Shown here: in pieces, positions 17,458-26,549 of the stretch
How positions within the stretch are numbered: the stretch's first letter is position 1
How the letters are laid out: every line of letters starts with the position of its first letter
Source of the DNA: JAGQYP01 sp041392305
Lineage (GTDB): Bacteria > Bacteroidota > Bacteroidia > Flavobacteriales_D > Crocinitomicaceae
NCBI GenBank assembly: GCA_041392305.1
Contig: JAWKMJ010000003.1
Location: 1 to 64,000, forward strand
Direction: 5' to 3'
Length of the DNA stretch: 64,000 nucleotides
Translations under genes and position numbers: made by a program
Notes under the pieces: generated by a model
Told to the model about the DNA's origin: nothing
What the model saw: only the letters and a program-made list of their open reading frames with translations
Database searches by the model: none

Positions 17458-20400
17458 ATCGCAAAGGTAGTTAAAATAGTAGGAAGGGGAAGTTTTATAT
17501 TCCTAGAATTCATATTCATTCTGATTATCTCCTTGGCCTTTGCAATTCGAACATCTACCTTTCAAACATGGTTGGCAAACCGTGTAGCAGCTTATCTTGC
17601 AGATGAATGGGGGACAGTAGTAACCATTGATAAAGTTGAAATTATATTTTTCGATAGTGCCGAAATCCAAGGCTTGTATGCTGAAGACCAGCAAGGTGAC
17701 ACACTTATTTATGCTGAAAAAATCTGGGTAGAAATAGATGATTTTTCTTTTAAAAAGAAGTTTTTCTATATAGAGAACATTGAATTTGAAAATACCAACG
17801 CCTATCTTATTAAACACGAAGGAGAAGATGATCTGAACCTAAAATTTATAATCGATTACTTTACCCCTGAAGAACCTGATACAAGCAAAATTGACTTTGA
17901 TTTCCGTATTGCGAATATCGCCCTAAAAAATGTGCATTTCATTTTTAAAGACGAAAACAAACCAGAGCAGAATTATGGTGTGAATTATAGCGATATCGAC
18001 CTAAGAAATATTCATTTATCTATGTCCGAATTCAAATTGATCCCTGGTGGTGTGGCTATAGCGATTGATGATTTAGAGGCAAGAGATAAAAGTGGTGTTC
18101 AAATCTATGCCATGCGATCCGAAGTAGCAATTGATTCAACCGGTTTAATCCTGGATAATTTGTATCTGCAACTTGGCAAAAGTATGTTGGATATGGAAAA
18201 ATTAGAGTTCAAAACCAAAAACTGGAGGTCATGGATAAGTTTTGAAGATAGTGTCAAACTTGTAGCTCATTTCAACTCAACTGAGGTCTCACTAAAGGAC
18301 GTTTCATTCTTTGCTACTCCCCTTAAAGGATTAGATCACATTGTCAAAATACAAGGTAAAGTAAAAGGCAAGGTGAGAAAATTAAAAGTAAAAAACTTTG
18401 ACCTAACTACTGGAAAACACACCCATATTGCTGGATCTTTTAATATCCCAGATTACAGAAATTTCTACAATTCATTCGTCGATTTCAATTTTAGTAACAT
18501 TCAAACATCTGTAGAAGACATCGAATCTTTTCCATTGTATCCATTCGACTCAGGCAAAAAAATACAAATACCCTCTAACTTAAGAGGATTGGGAGTTGTT
18601 AATATCAATGACGGTTTCGTCTATGGCCCTATTTCAGGTGATGGATTTATTCTTGAGGCATCTATTAATTCTGGACTCGGAAATATTGTCGCAAAAAGGG
18701 GAATCAAGATCAATTATGACTTCGAAGATTCTACTTTTTACTATCAAGGTCCACAAGACCCTTCCAAATTTACCCGTAAAGAATATGATATTTTGGTGGA
18801 CCATGTAGACTTAAAAGCAATAACTGGCAATCAATCATTTGGGATGATGGATGGAGGACTTTTTCTCAAGGGAAAAGGTTTGTCCAAAAAAGATATGGAT
18901 ATCGACCTCTCTGGAAGAATCAATGAGCTCCAATTCAAGGGTTATTCCTATTCTGATCTCAACATTCAAGAAGGAAAAATAAAAGACAATAAATTTCAAG
19001 GTAAAATAAAAATGGAAGAGGAAAATATCAGTATTCTTTACAATGGAATGGTTGATTTTGGTCCTCAAAACAAGTTGGATTTTGAGCTCGATATCCAAAA
19101 AGCAATGCTCACTAGACTAAACATTATTGAAAAAGACAGTATTCGAACAGAAACGGAATTATGTGCCAAATTACACGTCAAAACTTCTGGTAAAACATTC
19201 AATAATATAAAAGGTACTATAGGAATTTCGAATTTAAACTACCAACAAAACGAAATCAATCTGGCATTTGATACTTTAGGAATTTATATCGGCCGCTCAA
19301 AAAAAGCAGATTCCATTATTCTTAGGAGCGATCTAATCGATGGAGAACTCATTGGAAAATTTGATCTAACAAGTATTCAAAACACTTTACGTAACCAGTT
19401 TCAAAAAATCTTCCCGGATTATTTTCAGGATGAAAAAGAATATGTGGAGAAAAAATCAGAATTCGAATTCGACGTAAAAATGCACGATGTACAACCCATT
19501 TTAAACGTGTTTTATCCTGATATCAAAATTGCAAAAAAATCAACCCTTGATGGAGAATTTAAATCGGAAGATCATTCTTTTAAATTCAATTTGAAAAGCA
19601 AGCAAATTGCTTATAAAGATGTAGTTTTTGATGATGTACGTATTCAAAATTCAGGCGCACCTTTACAATTAGACTTAGCCCTTGATATAGGTCACTTAAA
19701 AGCTACAGATCGGCTACAATTCAATGATATACACATGACTGCCCATGGTGAATACAATTTTATCAATGCAGATTTGGTGTGGCATGTTGATAAATATCCT
19801 GACAACTACGGAAGTTTGGTTTGGGAAACACAAATTATTTCCCCTGACGAATATATCTTAGACTTTGATATTTCAAAACTTCCAATTCGAGGTCAAACCT
19901 GGAATATCGAAGATAGAGGAATGGTTTTTCTAAAAAATAATACTATCGAGCTATCCAATATTTTAATTTCCAAAGGAAACAGAGAAATTAATCTAGATGG
20001 TATTCTTTCGCGCGACTCCTCGCAAGTTTTAAATTATATGATTAAGGATTTTGAATTGGAAGACCTAGACGAATTTTTACCTGATGATTTGCAATTCGAT
20101 GGAACAATGAATGCCTATGGTGAAATTAGAGACATTTTTACTAATGTAGATCTAACTACCATGGCTGGGATTGATTCCTTCCGCATCAATAACGAATTTA
20201 TTGGTGATCTGATGTTTAGCCAACAATGGAATAATCAAACTCTAAGCTTTGATATTGAAGGTGGAATCATGCGTAAATTCAAACAGGTATCAGATAAAAT
20301 CAAAACTTTTGATTTCCGCGGAAAATATTATCTATTTAGAGAAAACAACAATCTTGACCTTTCCTTGCTTTTCGATAAAACCGATATTTCTTTTGTAAAC

Positions 20401-22263
20401 GCTTTTTTACCTGAGGATCAGGTCAATAATATCCGTGGTTTCTTAAACGGTCAACTTGAAATGGCCGGAGAACTAGCCAAACCTGTGTTTAAAGGAAAAG
20501 TTGACTTCCAGGCAGGAAACATTTTTGTTGATATGCTTGGTAATAACTTTGGATTAATGGGAGAGGTAGAATCGGTTGAAGATGGATTTTACATCAACCA
20601 CATGTACATCACAGATCCCGAAGGCAATACAGGGATGGTTTACGGATCGGTCTATCATACCAACTTTAGAGATTGGAACTTTAACGCTACTGTAGATTTG
20701 TATAATAACCCATTCGAATTTCTCCCTACAGGTTTTCCAAAACCATTGGAACGGTTTCAATTACTCAACACGGAATATGAAGATGGGGATACCTATTATG
20801 GAATTGCCTATGTAACGGGAACGACTGAAATTTCAGGAGATGAATCCCATTTTGAAATCTCATCCAATATCAAAACGCTGGATGGGACTAAAATAAGCTT
20901 TCCGATGTATGGTAGCACGGAGGTTTCTGAAGATGATTTTATTGTTTTTAAAGTTAAAGACTCTACCCAATTGAACGACTTGATTGATGACCGAATAAGT
21001 GGTGTGGATCTGAATCTGGAACTAGATATTTCACCAGAAACTGAGGCACGTATTGTATTCGATGAAACAACAGGTGATTTAATTAAAGCCAACGGAACTG
21101 GATTGATTAATCTTAAGCTGAATACGCTCGGTGAAATTTCAATGACAGGTAAATACACGATTGAAAAAGGGAAATACTATTTCAGTATGAAAAATCTGAT
21201 TAAAAAAGATTTCACACTGCGCAAAGGTGGAACCATTGACTGGACCGGATCTGCTTATGAAGCTGATTTAGATGTACAAGCGGTGTATTCCGTGAAAGCC
21301 TCTTTTTCAGAAGCCATTCCGGATATCACGAATTCGACCAATAGTGGAACAAAAGATCGTGTCGATTGTGTACTTGAATTAACGAAAAGTATTTCCAACC
21401 CTCAAATGGATATTGACATTCAAACGCCTTCTAACAATGAATCAGCAAAGGCCGTTATTTCCAGAATAAAAAGCTCCGAAGACGAATTGAATCGTCAGTT
21501 TTTCTCGCTGTTGATGCTTCAAAAATTTCAACCGATTGTCGGAGTTCAAGGAAATGTTTCTGGCGGAGTAGCAAATGCAGTAGGAGAAGCACTTACGGGT
21601 CAACTTAATTCAATTCTAAATTCCATCGATGAGAACTACAATTTCAATGTAAACTATAATCAGGACGATGTAAATAAAACGGAGAGATACGAAATTGGGA
21701 TGTCTACAGAAGTACTGAATGATCGATTAGTAATCTCAGGAAATTTTGGACTTGAAAACTATTCTGGTGGAGAGACCAATCAAAATAATTTTATTGGAGA
21801 TGTAAAATTAGAATATAAAATAAGTAAAGATGGATCTTTCCGAGTTAGTGCCTTCAACCAATCCAATGACACCCGAATTTTACAAGACAAAGATCTTGGA
21901 CAGTTTACCCAAGGTATCGGTATTCACTATGAAGAGGATTTCGATAAATTCAAAAACTTTAGATTATTAGGCTACTTCTTGGATTTATTTAGAAAAAACA
22001 AAATATTTTGGGATACTACGCCAAAATCGGAGTCACCAAAATGGAGATCAGTTCATGATGAAATTCAGCCACTAAATCTGGATACTTCAAAAATAGATTC
22101 GTCCAAAAATTTGGATACCACATCTATCAATACAGGATTTATATTAAAAAATAACCATATTTACCAAGGAAATTGGGGCTTAAATCCTAATGGTAAATCT
22201 CCTTTTAAAGAGGAAGAAGTGATCAATATTCAAACTATATTAAGAAGAGAAAATGAATACTAA
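17458..22263 (+). CDS. tamB: translocation/assembly module protein TamB
   Basis: Very large AsmA-like inner-membrane-anchored protein that spans the periplasm and aids outer-membrane assembly and lipid transport. The first canonical start (TTG at 17533; 1576 residues from there) lies inside the single N-terminal membrane helix. The frame is open back to 17446 and encodes the rest of that helix (FIFLEFIFILIISLAFAIR) but contains no ATG, GTG or TTG, so a rare start such as ATC at 17458 is assumed. The body is repetitive beta structure. The C-terminal TamB domain (about residues 1150-1480, including GEISMTGKYTIEKGKYYF and KGGTIDWTGSAYEADLDVQA) is clear. Its 3' end overlaps the next gene by 11 bases. 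Confidence 0.88.
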   Translation: MAKVVKIVGRGSFIFLEFIFILIISLAFAIRTSTFQTWLANRVAAYLADEWGTVVTIDKVEIIFFDSAEIQGLYAEDQQGDTLIYAEKIWVEIDDFSFKKKFFYIENIEFENTNAYLIKHEGEDDLNLKFIIDYFTPEEPDTSKIDFDFRIANIALKNVHFIFKDENKPEQNYGVNYSDIDLRNIHLSMSEFKLIPGGVAIAIDDLEARDKSGVQIYAMRSEVAIDSTGLILDNLYLQLGKSMLDMEKLEFKTKNWRSWISFEDSVKLVAHFNSTEVSLKDVSFFATPLKGLDHIVKIQGKVKGKVRKLKVKNFDLTTGKHTHIAGSFNIPDYRNFYNSFVDFNFSNIQTSVEDIESFPLYPFDSGKKIQIPSNLRGLGVVNINDGFVYGPISGDGFILEASINSGLGNIVAKRGIKINYDFEDSTFYYQGPQDPSKFTRKEYDILVDHVDLKAITGNQSFGMMDGGLFLKGKGLSKKDMDIDLSGRINELQFKGYSYSDLNIQEGKIKDNKFQGKIKMEEENISILYNGMVDFGPQNKLDFELDIQKAMLTRLNIIEKDSIRTETELCAKLHVKTSGKTFNNIKGTIGISNLNYQQNEINLAFDTLGIYIGRSKKADSIILRSDLIDGELIGKFDLTSIQNTLRNQFQKIFPDYFQDEKEYVEKKSEFEFDVKMHDVQPILNVFYPDIKIAKKSTLDGEFKSEDHSFKFNLKSKQIAYKDVVFDDVRIQNSGAPLQLDLALDIGHLKATDRLQFNDIHMTAHGEYNFINADLVWHVDKYPDNYGSLVWETQIISPDEYILDFDISKLPIRGQTWNIEDRGMVFLKNNTIELSNILISKGNREINLDGILSRDSSQVLNYMIKDFELEDLDEFLPDDLQFDGTMNAYGEIRDIFTNVDLTTMAGIDSFRINNEFIGDLMFSQQWNNQTLSFDIEGGIMRKFKQVSDKIKTFDFRGKYYLFRENNNLDLSLLFDKTDISFVNAFLPEDQVNNIRGFLNGQLEMAGELAKPVFKGKVDFQAGNIFVDMLGNNFGLMGEVESVEDGFYINHMYITDPEGNTGMVYGSVYHTNFRDWNFNATVDLYNNPFEFLPTGFPKPLERFQLLNTEYEDGDTYYGIAYVTGTTEISGDESHFEISSNIKTLDGTKISFPMYGSTEVSEDDFIVFKVKDSTQLNDLIDDRISGVDLNLELDISPETEARIVFDETTGDLIKANGTGLINLKLNTLGEISMTGKYTIEKGKYYFSMKNLIKKDFTLRKGGTIDWTGSAYEADLDVQAVYSVKASFSEAIPDITNSTNSGTKDRVDCVLELTKSISNPQMDIDIQTPSNNESAKAVISRIKSSEDELNRQFFSLLMLQKFQPIVGVQGNVSGGVANAVGEALTGQLNSILNSIDENYNFNVNYNQDDVNKTERYEIGMSTEVLNDRLVISGNFGLENYSGGETNQNNFIGDVKLEYKISKDGSFRVSAFNQSNDTRILQDKDLGQFTQGIGIHYEEDFDKFKNFRLLGYFLDLFRKNKIFWDTTPKSESPKWRSVHDEIQPLNLDTSKIDSSKNLDTTSINTGFILKNNHIYQGNWGLNPNGKSPFKEEEVINIQTILRRENEY
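17462..17469 (-). promoter_or_regulatory. -7 promoter element for tsaD
   Basis: The complement reads TACCTTTG, an exact TAnnTTTG match. Transcription would start near 17456, leaving about 28 bases of leader before the TTG start at 17428. The TTG at 17464 that would otherwise look like a start is inside this box. Confidence 0.5.
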
Positions 22264-23746
22264 GAATTTTTCAAAAATACTGGTTGCCAACAGAGGAGAA
22301 ATCGCCTGCAGAATTATTCGATCTATCAAAAAAATGGGTAAAACATCCGTTGCGATTTATTCAGAGGCTGATGAAAATGCGCTTTTCACCCAATTGGCAG
22401 ATGAAGCTTATTTGATTGGGAAAGCAGACAGCGCAGACTCTTATCTAAATATTGAAAAGATCATCCTTGTTTGTAAAGAACACCACGTAGATGCAGTTCA
22501 TCCTGGATATGGATTCCTATCTGAAAACTCCAATTTTGCAAAGGCCTTGACCAATAATGGTATCACATTGATTGGACCTTCACCTGAAGCTATGGATTTG
22601 ATGGGGTCCAAGCTTGCTGCAAAAGAAACAGTAGCTAAATATAACGTACCAATGGTTCCCGGAACTGAAGGCGCTGTCGAAAATCCAGATCTAGCAGCTA
22701 AAATTGCGGACGAAATCGGATTGCCAATTCTGATTAAAGCATCTGCTGGTGGAGGTGGAAAAGGGATGCGTGTGGTTTATGAAAAATCAGAAGTAAAAGA
22801 ACAATTTGAAAGAGCGGTTTCAGAAGCTATCAGTGCATTTGGAGATGGTCAGGTATTTATCGAGAAATTTGTCGAAGAACCCAGGCACATCGAAATACAA
22901 ATTTTAGCAGATCGATATGGAAACGTCGTTTATTTGAATGAAAGAGAATGTTCGATTCAAAGACGACATCAAAAAGTCATCGAGGAAGCACCAAGTCCTG
23001 TCATCACCCCAGAATTAAGAAAACAAATGGGGGAAGCAGCTTGTAATGTGGCGCGATCTTGTGATTACGAAGGAGCTGGAACTGTCGAATTCTTATACGA
23101 CAGTGGGAATTTTTATTTCTTAGAAATGAACACCAGACTTCAGGTGGAACATCCAGTTACGGAATACATCACGGGAATAGATCTAGTTGAGGAACAAATT
23201 AAAATCGCACAGGGTGAAGAAATGAAAATTCGCCAGGAAGATGTAAAAATAGATGGGCATGCGATCGAAGTTAGAGTCTATGCTGAAGATCCTTTCAATA
23301 ATTTCTTACCAGATATCGGAAAGTTAATTAAGTATAAAGAACCTAAAGGAATAGGTATCCGAGTGGATTCTGGATTTGTTGAAGGCGATACCATCCCTCT
23401 TCAATATGATCCCATGATTGCTAAATTAATTGTACATGCAAAGGATCGAAATTCAGCCATTGAAAAAATGACTCAGGCAATTAATAATTATAAGATCATT
23501 GGTATTTCGACTACCCTTGGTTTTTGTGAATTTGCGATTAATCACGAGGATTTCGTGTCTGGAAACTTCTCCACCAATTTCGTTAAGAAAAATTTCGAAA
23601 ACCCTGAGGTCATGTATGATAGCAATCCAGATATCATGTTGGCAGGAGCGATTAAAACATTTTTAAACAAAGAAGAAGAACTTCAAAATATTGAAACCGC
23701 TTCTATCAGTCCACAAGGCGTTTCGGAATGGACTACAAGAAAGTAA
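22253..23746 (+). CDS. accC: biotin carboxylase subunit (acetyl-/propionyl-CoA carboxylase type)
   Basis: Protein of 497 residues that carboxylates biotin on a carrier protein using ATP and bicarbonate. Motifs: KILVANRGEIACRI (8-21), HPGYGFLSEN (83-92), the ATP-grasp glycine loop GGGGKGMR (166-173), EERECSIQRRHQK-like NERECSIQRRHQK, and EMNTRLQVEHPVTE with the catalytic glutamate/arginine region. No biotin-carrier domain is fused and no carrier or carboxyltransferase gene is adjacent, so it may serve acetyl-CoA or another acyl-CoA carboxylase. It overlaps tamB by 11 bases and so is translated from the same message. The symbol is by family; the substrate is not proven. Confidence 0.9.
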   Translation: MNTKNFSKILVANRGEIACRIIRSIKKMGKTSVAIYSEADENALFTQLADEAYLIGKADSADSYLNIEKIILVCKEHHVDAVHPGYGFLSENSNFAKALTNNGITLIGPSPEAMDLMGSKLAAKETVAKYNVPMVPGTEGAVENPDLAAKIADEIGLPILIKASAGGGGKGMRVVYEKSEVKEQFERAVSEAISAFGDGQVFIEKFVEEPRHIEIQILADRYGNVVYLNERECSIQRRHQKVIEEAPSPVITPELRKQMGEAACNVARSCDYEGAGTVEFLYDSGNFYFLEMNTRLQVEHPVTEYITGIDLVEEQIKIAQGEEMKIRQEDVKIDGHAIEVRVYAEDPFNNFLPDIGKLIKYKEPKGIGIRVDSGFVEGDTIPLQYDPMIAKLIVHAKDRNSAIEKMTQAINNYKIIGISTTLGFCEFAINHEDFVSGNFSTNFVKKNFENPEVMYDSNPDIMLAGAIKTFLNKEEELQNIETASISPQGVSEWTTRK

Positions 23747-23767
23747 GAAAAACTTCATCCAATTAGG

Positions 23768-23798
23768 TTGAAATTTTAATTAATAAAATATACATTTG
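23768..23798 (+). promoter_or_regulatory. promoter for sucC (-33 TTG and -7 TACATTTG)
   Basis: TTG at 23768-23770 and TACATTTG at 23791-23798 (exact TAnnTTTG), separated by 20 bases, the usual Bacteroidota spacing. The -7 element ends 20 bases before the sucC ATG at 23819, so sucC is probably transcribed independently of tamB and accC. Confidence 0.55.
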
Positions 23799-23818
23799 AG
23801 CAACAAAAATTATCAAAA

Positions 23819-25030
23819 ATGAATCTTCACGAATATCAAGGAAAATCTATACTTAAAAGTTTCGGTGTTGCAATTCAAGAAGGAAAAGTTGTTGACAGCC
23901 CTTCTCAAGCCGTAGCTGCTGCAAAAGAACTTACTACTGAAACTGGAACTGAATGGTACGTAGTTAAAGCACAAATCCATGCCGGAGGTAGAGGAAAAGG
24001 AACTGTAACAGAAACTGGATCTCACGGTGTCGTTTTAGCTAAAGGAATTGATAAAGTAGAAGAAATTGCTGCTGGAATTCTTGGAGGACACCTTGTAACT
24101 GCACAAACTAAAGCCGACGGTAAAAAAGTAAATAAAGTTTTGATTGCTCAGGATGTTTATTACCCTGGTGAATCTGAGCCTTCTGAATTCTATATGTCTG
24201 TTTTGATGAACAGAGAAAGAGGAAGAAATATCATCATGTATTCTACAGAAGGTGGTATGGACATCGAAAAAGTGGCAGAAGAAACACCTCATTTGATTTT
24301 CAAAGAAGAAATCGATCCAAGAGTAGGACTTCAAGGCTTCCAAGCTAGAAAGATTGCTTTTAATCTTGGATTGTCAGGAAAAGCATTGAAAGAAATGACA
24401 AAATTCGTTGCTGCTCTTTACAAAGCTTACGAAGGTTGTGATGCCTCTCTTTTCGAAATCAACCCGGTTTTGAAAACGTCAGATGATAGAATCATTGCAG
24501 TTGACTCTAAAGTTACTTTAGATGATAACTCACTTTTCAGACATCCAGATTATGCTGAAATGAGAGATAAGACAGAAGAAGATCCTACAGAAGTTGAAGC
24601 TGGAGAACATGGATTAAATTATGTTGCTTTAGATGGTAACGTTGGATGTATGGTGAATGGTGCTGGACTAGCAATGGCCACAATGGATATCATCAAGCTT
24701 TCTGGAGGGAATCCTGCAAATTTCCTAGATGTGGGAGGAACAGCTGATGCGGAAAGAGTTGAAAAAGCATTTAAAATCATTTTGAAAGATCCGGGTGTAA
24801 AAGCTATCCTTATTAATATTTTTGGAGGAATTGTAAGATGTGATCGTGTAGCTCAAGGTGTTGTTGACGCATACAAAAACATGGGAGAAATTCCTGTTCC
24901 AATTATTGTTAGACTTCAAGGAACTAACGCTGTAGAGGCTAAAAAACTGATCGACGAATCCGGATTGAATGTACATTCTGCAGTATTGCTTCAAGAAGCT
25001 GCGGACAAAGTAAAAGAAGTTTTAGCATAG
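23819..25030 (+). CDS. sucC: succinyl-CoA synthetase beta subunit
   Basis: TCA-cycle enzyme subunit that binds the nucleotide and, with SucD, makes succinate from succinyl-CoA with ATP or GTP formation. Starts MNLHEYQGKSILKSFGV, the family signature, followed by the ATP-grasp motif VVKAQIHAGGRGKGTV, FEINPV, and NFLDVGGTADAERV with INIFGGIVRCD near the C-terminus. Length 403 is slightly above the usual 388. sucD is not next to it, as is common in this phylum. It is bounded by its own promoter and a terminator. Confidence 0.97.
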   Translation: MNLHEYQGKSILKSFGVAIQEGKVVDSPSQAVAAAKELTTETGTEWYVVKAQIHAGGRGKGTVTETGSHGVVLAKGIDKVEEIAAGILGGHLVTAQTKADGKKVNKVLIAQDVYYPGESEPSEFYMSVLMNRERGRNIIMYSTEGGMDIEKVAEETPHLIFKEEIDPRVGLQGFQARKIAFNLGLSGKALKEMTKFVAALYKAYEGCDASLFEINPVLKTSDDRIIAVDSKVTLDDNSLFRHPDYAEMRDKTEEDPTEVEAGEHGLNYVALDGNVGCMVNGAGLAMATMDIIKLSGGNPANFLDVGGTADAERVEKAFKIILKDPGVKAILINIFGGIVRCDRVAQGVVDAYKNMGEIPVPIIVRLQGTNAVEAKKLIDESGLNVHSAVLLQEAADKVKEVLA

Positions 25031-25053
25031 AATAAAACACAATATTTAAAGAG

Positions 25054-25083
25054 AAGGCTGTTCTAAAAGAATGGCCTTTTTTT
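25054..25083 (+). terminator. intrinsic terminator after sucC
   Basis: AAGGC (25054-25058) pairs with GCCTT (25074-25078) and TTC (25061-25063) with GAA (25069-25071), followed by a T run. It lies 24 bases past the sucC stop. Confidence 0.75.
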
Positions 25084-25091
25084 ATTTTTCC

Positions 25092-25099
25092 TATTTTTG
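25092..25099 (+). promoter_or_regulatory. putative -7 element for map
   Basis: TATTTTTG matches TAnnTTTG exactly and lies 15 bases before the map ATG at 25115, just past the sucC terminator. The leader would be about 10 bases. Confidence 0.5.
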
Positions 25100-25114
25100 C
25101 ACAAAATTCAGTAA

Positions 25115-25891
25115 ATGATTATCTATAAAACACCCGAAGAAATTGAATTAATGAGAGAGGCTGCTCTTGTGGTTTCAAAAACTCTAGGAGAGGTTGCGAA
25201 AGCTATTCGACCTGGAGTTACCCCTCTGGAACTGGATGCGATTGCAGAAAAAACAATTCGCGATCAGGGAGCCATTCCTGGTTTTTTGGGTTTATATGAT
25301 TTTCCAAATACATTATGCACTTCGGTTAATGAGCAGGTGGTTCACGGAATCCCCACCAACAAACCACTTGAGGAAGGAGATATCATATCTGTAGATTGTG
25401 GAGCCATTCTTCATGGATTTTACGGAGATCACGCTTACACCTTTGAAGTGGGGGAAGTAGCTCCCGAAATTAAAAAGCTTCTTGATGTAACGAAAGAGTG
25501 TCTAGAAATCGGAATTGAAGAAACTAAAGTAGGAAATCGAATCTCTGATATTGGTTTCGCTATACAACAACATGCAGAAAAACACGGCTATGGTGTGGTT
25601 AGGGAACTTGTAGGACATGGAATCGGTAGAACCATGCATGAAGATCCTCAAGTGCCAAATTATGGCAGAAGAGGTCGCGGAAAGAAAATAAAAGATGGAT
25701 TAACGATTGCTATAGAACCCATGATTAATATGGGGACAGAAAAAGTAAATCAACTTTCCGATAACTGGACCATTGTGACGGCTGATGGTAAACCCAGTGC
25801 ACATTTCGAACATGATGTAGCGGTTGTGAATGGGCTTCCTGTTAAATTGTCAACTTTTGATTATATATACGAAGCCCTTGGTATCAAGTAA
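25115..25891 (+). CDS. map: type I methionine aminopeptidase
   Basis: Removes the initiator methionine from new proteins. All five metal ligands and the substrate histidine are visible: H77 in VVHGIP, D94 in SVDCGA, D105 in YGDHA, H168 in VGHGIG, E201 in AIEPM and E232 in HFEHDVAV. The 258 residues fit the short type I form. Its stop codon shares a base with the ATG of the following membrane-protein gene, so the two are translationally coupled. Confidence 0.97.
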   Translation: MIIYKTPEEIELMREAALVVSKTLGEVAKAIRPGVTPLELDAIAEKTIRDQGAIPGFLGLYDFPNTLCTSVNEQVVHGIPTNKPLEEGDIISVDCGAILHGFYGDHAYTFEVGEVAPEIKKLLDVTKECLEIGIEETKVGNRISDIGFAIQQHAEKHGYGVVRELVGHGIGRTMHEDPQVPNYGRRGRGKKIKDGLTIAIEPMINMGTEKVNQLSDNWTIVTADGKPSAHFEHDVAVVNGLPVKLSTFDYIYEALGIK

Positions 25892-26499
25892 TGGAACTAG
25901 AAATAAAAATAGTTAGAGCCACTATTTTAAGTTCCATTTTCTTCGGGTTGTTTAATTTAATTGGACAATCTCAAGTTTTTTTGACTCCATTTCTCTTTAA
26001 TTATGCCCTTGTTTTTCTAATTGCAGTTTACTTTTCATACAGAAACAGAAAGATGATTGGTTTTTTGCCTCTCATTTTATTCACCATTGCATTTGGTGGA
26101 ATTACTCTTGCATCAGGTCAATTTATGATGCTAGTGAATTTTTTCTCTCATGAAAATATAGTCTATACAATTCCTCCGCTTTATGAAATTGCAAGTTTCG
26201 TATTGTTTTGGGGAGTTCTAGTTTATATTTTATTAAATCTGCTTGCTGAAAATAGAAAATCCATTCAATCCTACACATTAATTTTAGCTGAGATCATTCT
26301 ACTTTTAGCCTATATTGTTCTTCATTTATCTCATCATGAACTTGCCTTCCTTTTTTTCATATTGTTCTCTGTTACGGTGTCCTTCAATTTAATTTTTGGA
26401 GGATTAACTTCAAACTCAGGTTATATAAGAATCTTTTACATATTATTTCTCAATATGAGCCTTGAGATATTAAAGTCCGCATCCCTGTATTGGATATAA
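25891..26499 (+). CDS. multi-pass membrane protein of unknown function
   Basis: Protein of 202 residues made almost wholly of hydrophobic segments, about six predicted membrane helices (near 12-28, 33-50, 58-85, 98-120, 126-148 and 151-200). No family recognised and no catalytic motif visible. The ATG overlaps the map stop by one base, so it is co-expressed with map, and a terminator follows directly. Nothing in the sequence suggests a functional link to methionine removal. Confidence 0.75.
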   Translation: MELEIKIVRATILSSIFFGLFNLIGQSQVFLTPFLFNYALVFLIAVYFSYRNRKMIGFLPLILFTIAFGGITLASGQFMMLVNFFSHENIVYTIPPLYEIASFVLFWGVLVYILLNLLAENRKSIQSYTLILAEIILLLAYIVLHLSHHELAFLFFILFSVTVSFNLIFGGLTSNSGYIRIFYILFLNMSLEILKSASLYWI

Positions 26500-26500
26500 A

Positions 26501-26528
26501 AAAAGGGTCACTCAAGAGCAACCCTTTT
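26501..26528. terminator. terminator between convergent genes
   Basis: AAAAGGGT (26501-26508) pairs with ACCCTTTT (26521-26528) and CTC (26511-26513) with GAG (26516-26518). A and T runs on both sides allow use by the map transcript (plus) and the cargo-gene transcript (minus). Confidence 0.75.
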
Positions 26529-26549
26529 AAAATATATTATAAATATTTA

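Noticed and set aside
17429..17464. Extended N-terminus of tsaD from TTG at 17464
   Set aside because: That TTG is part of an exact -7 promoter element on the same strand. The TTG at 17428 gives a normal-length protein.
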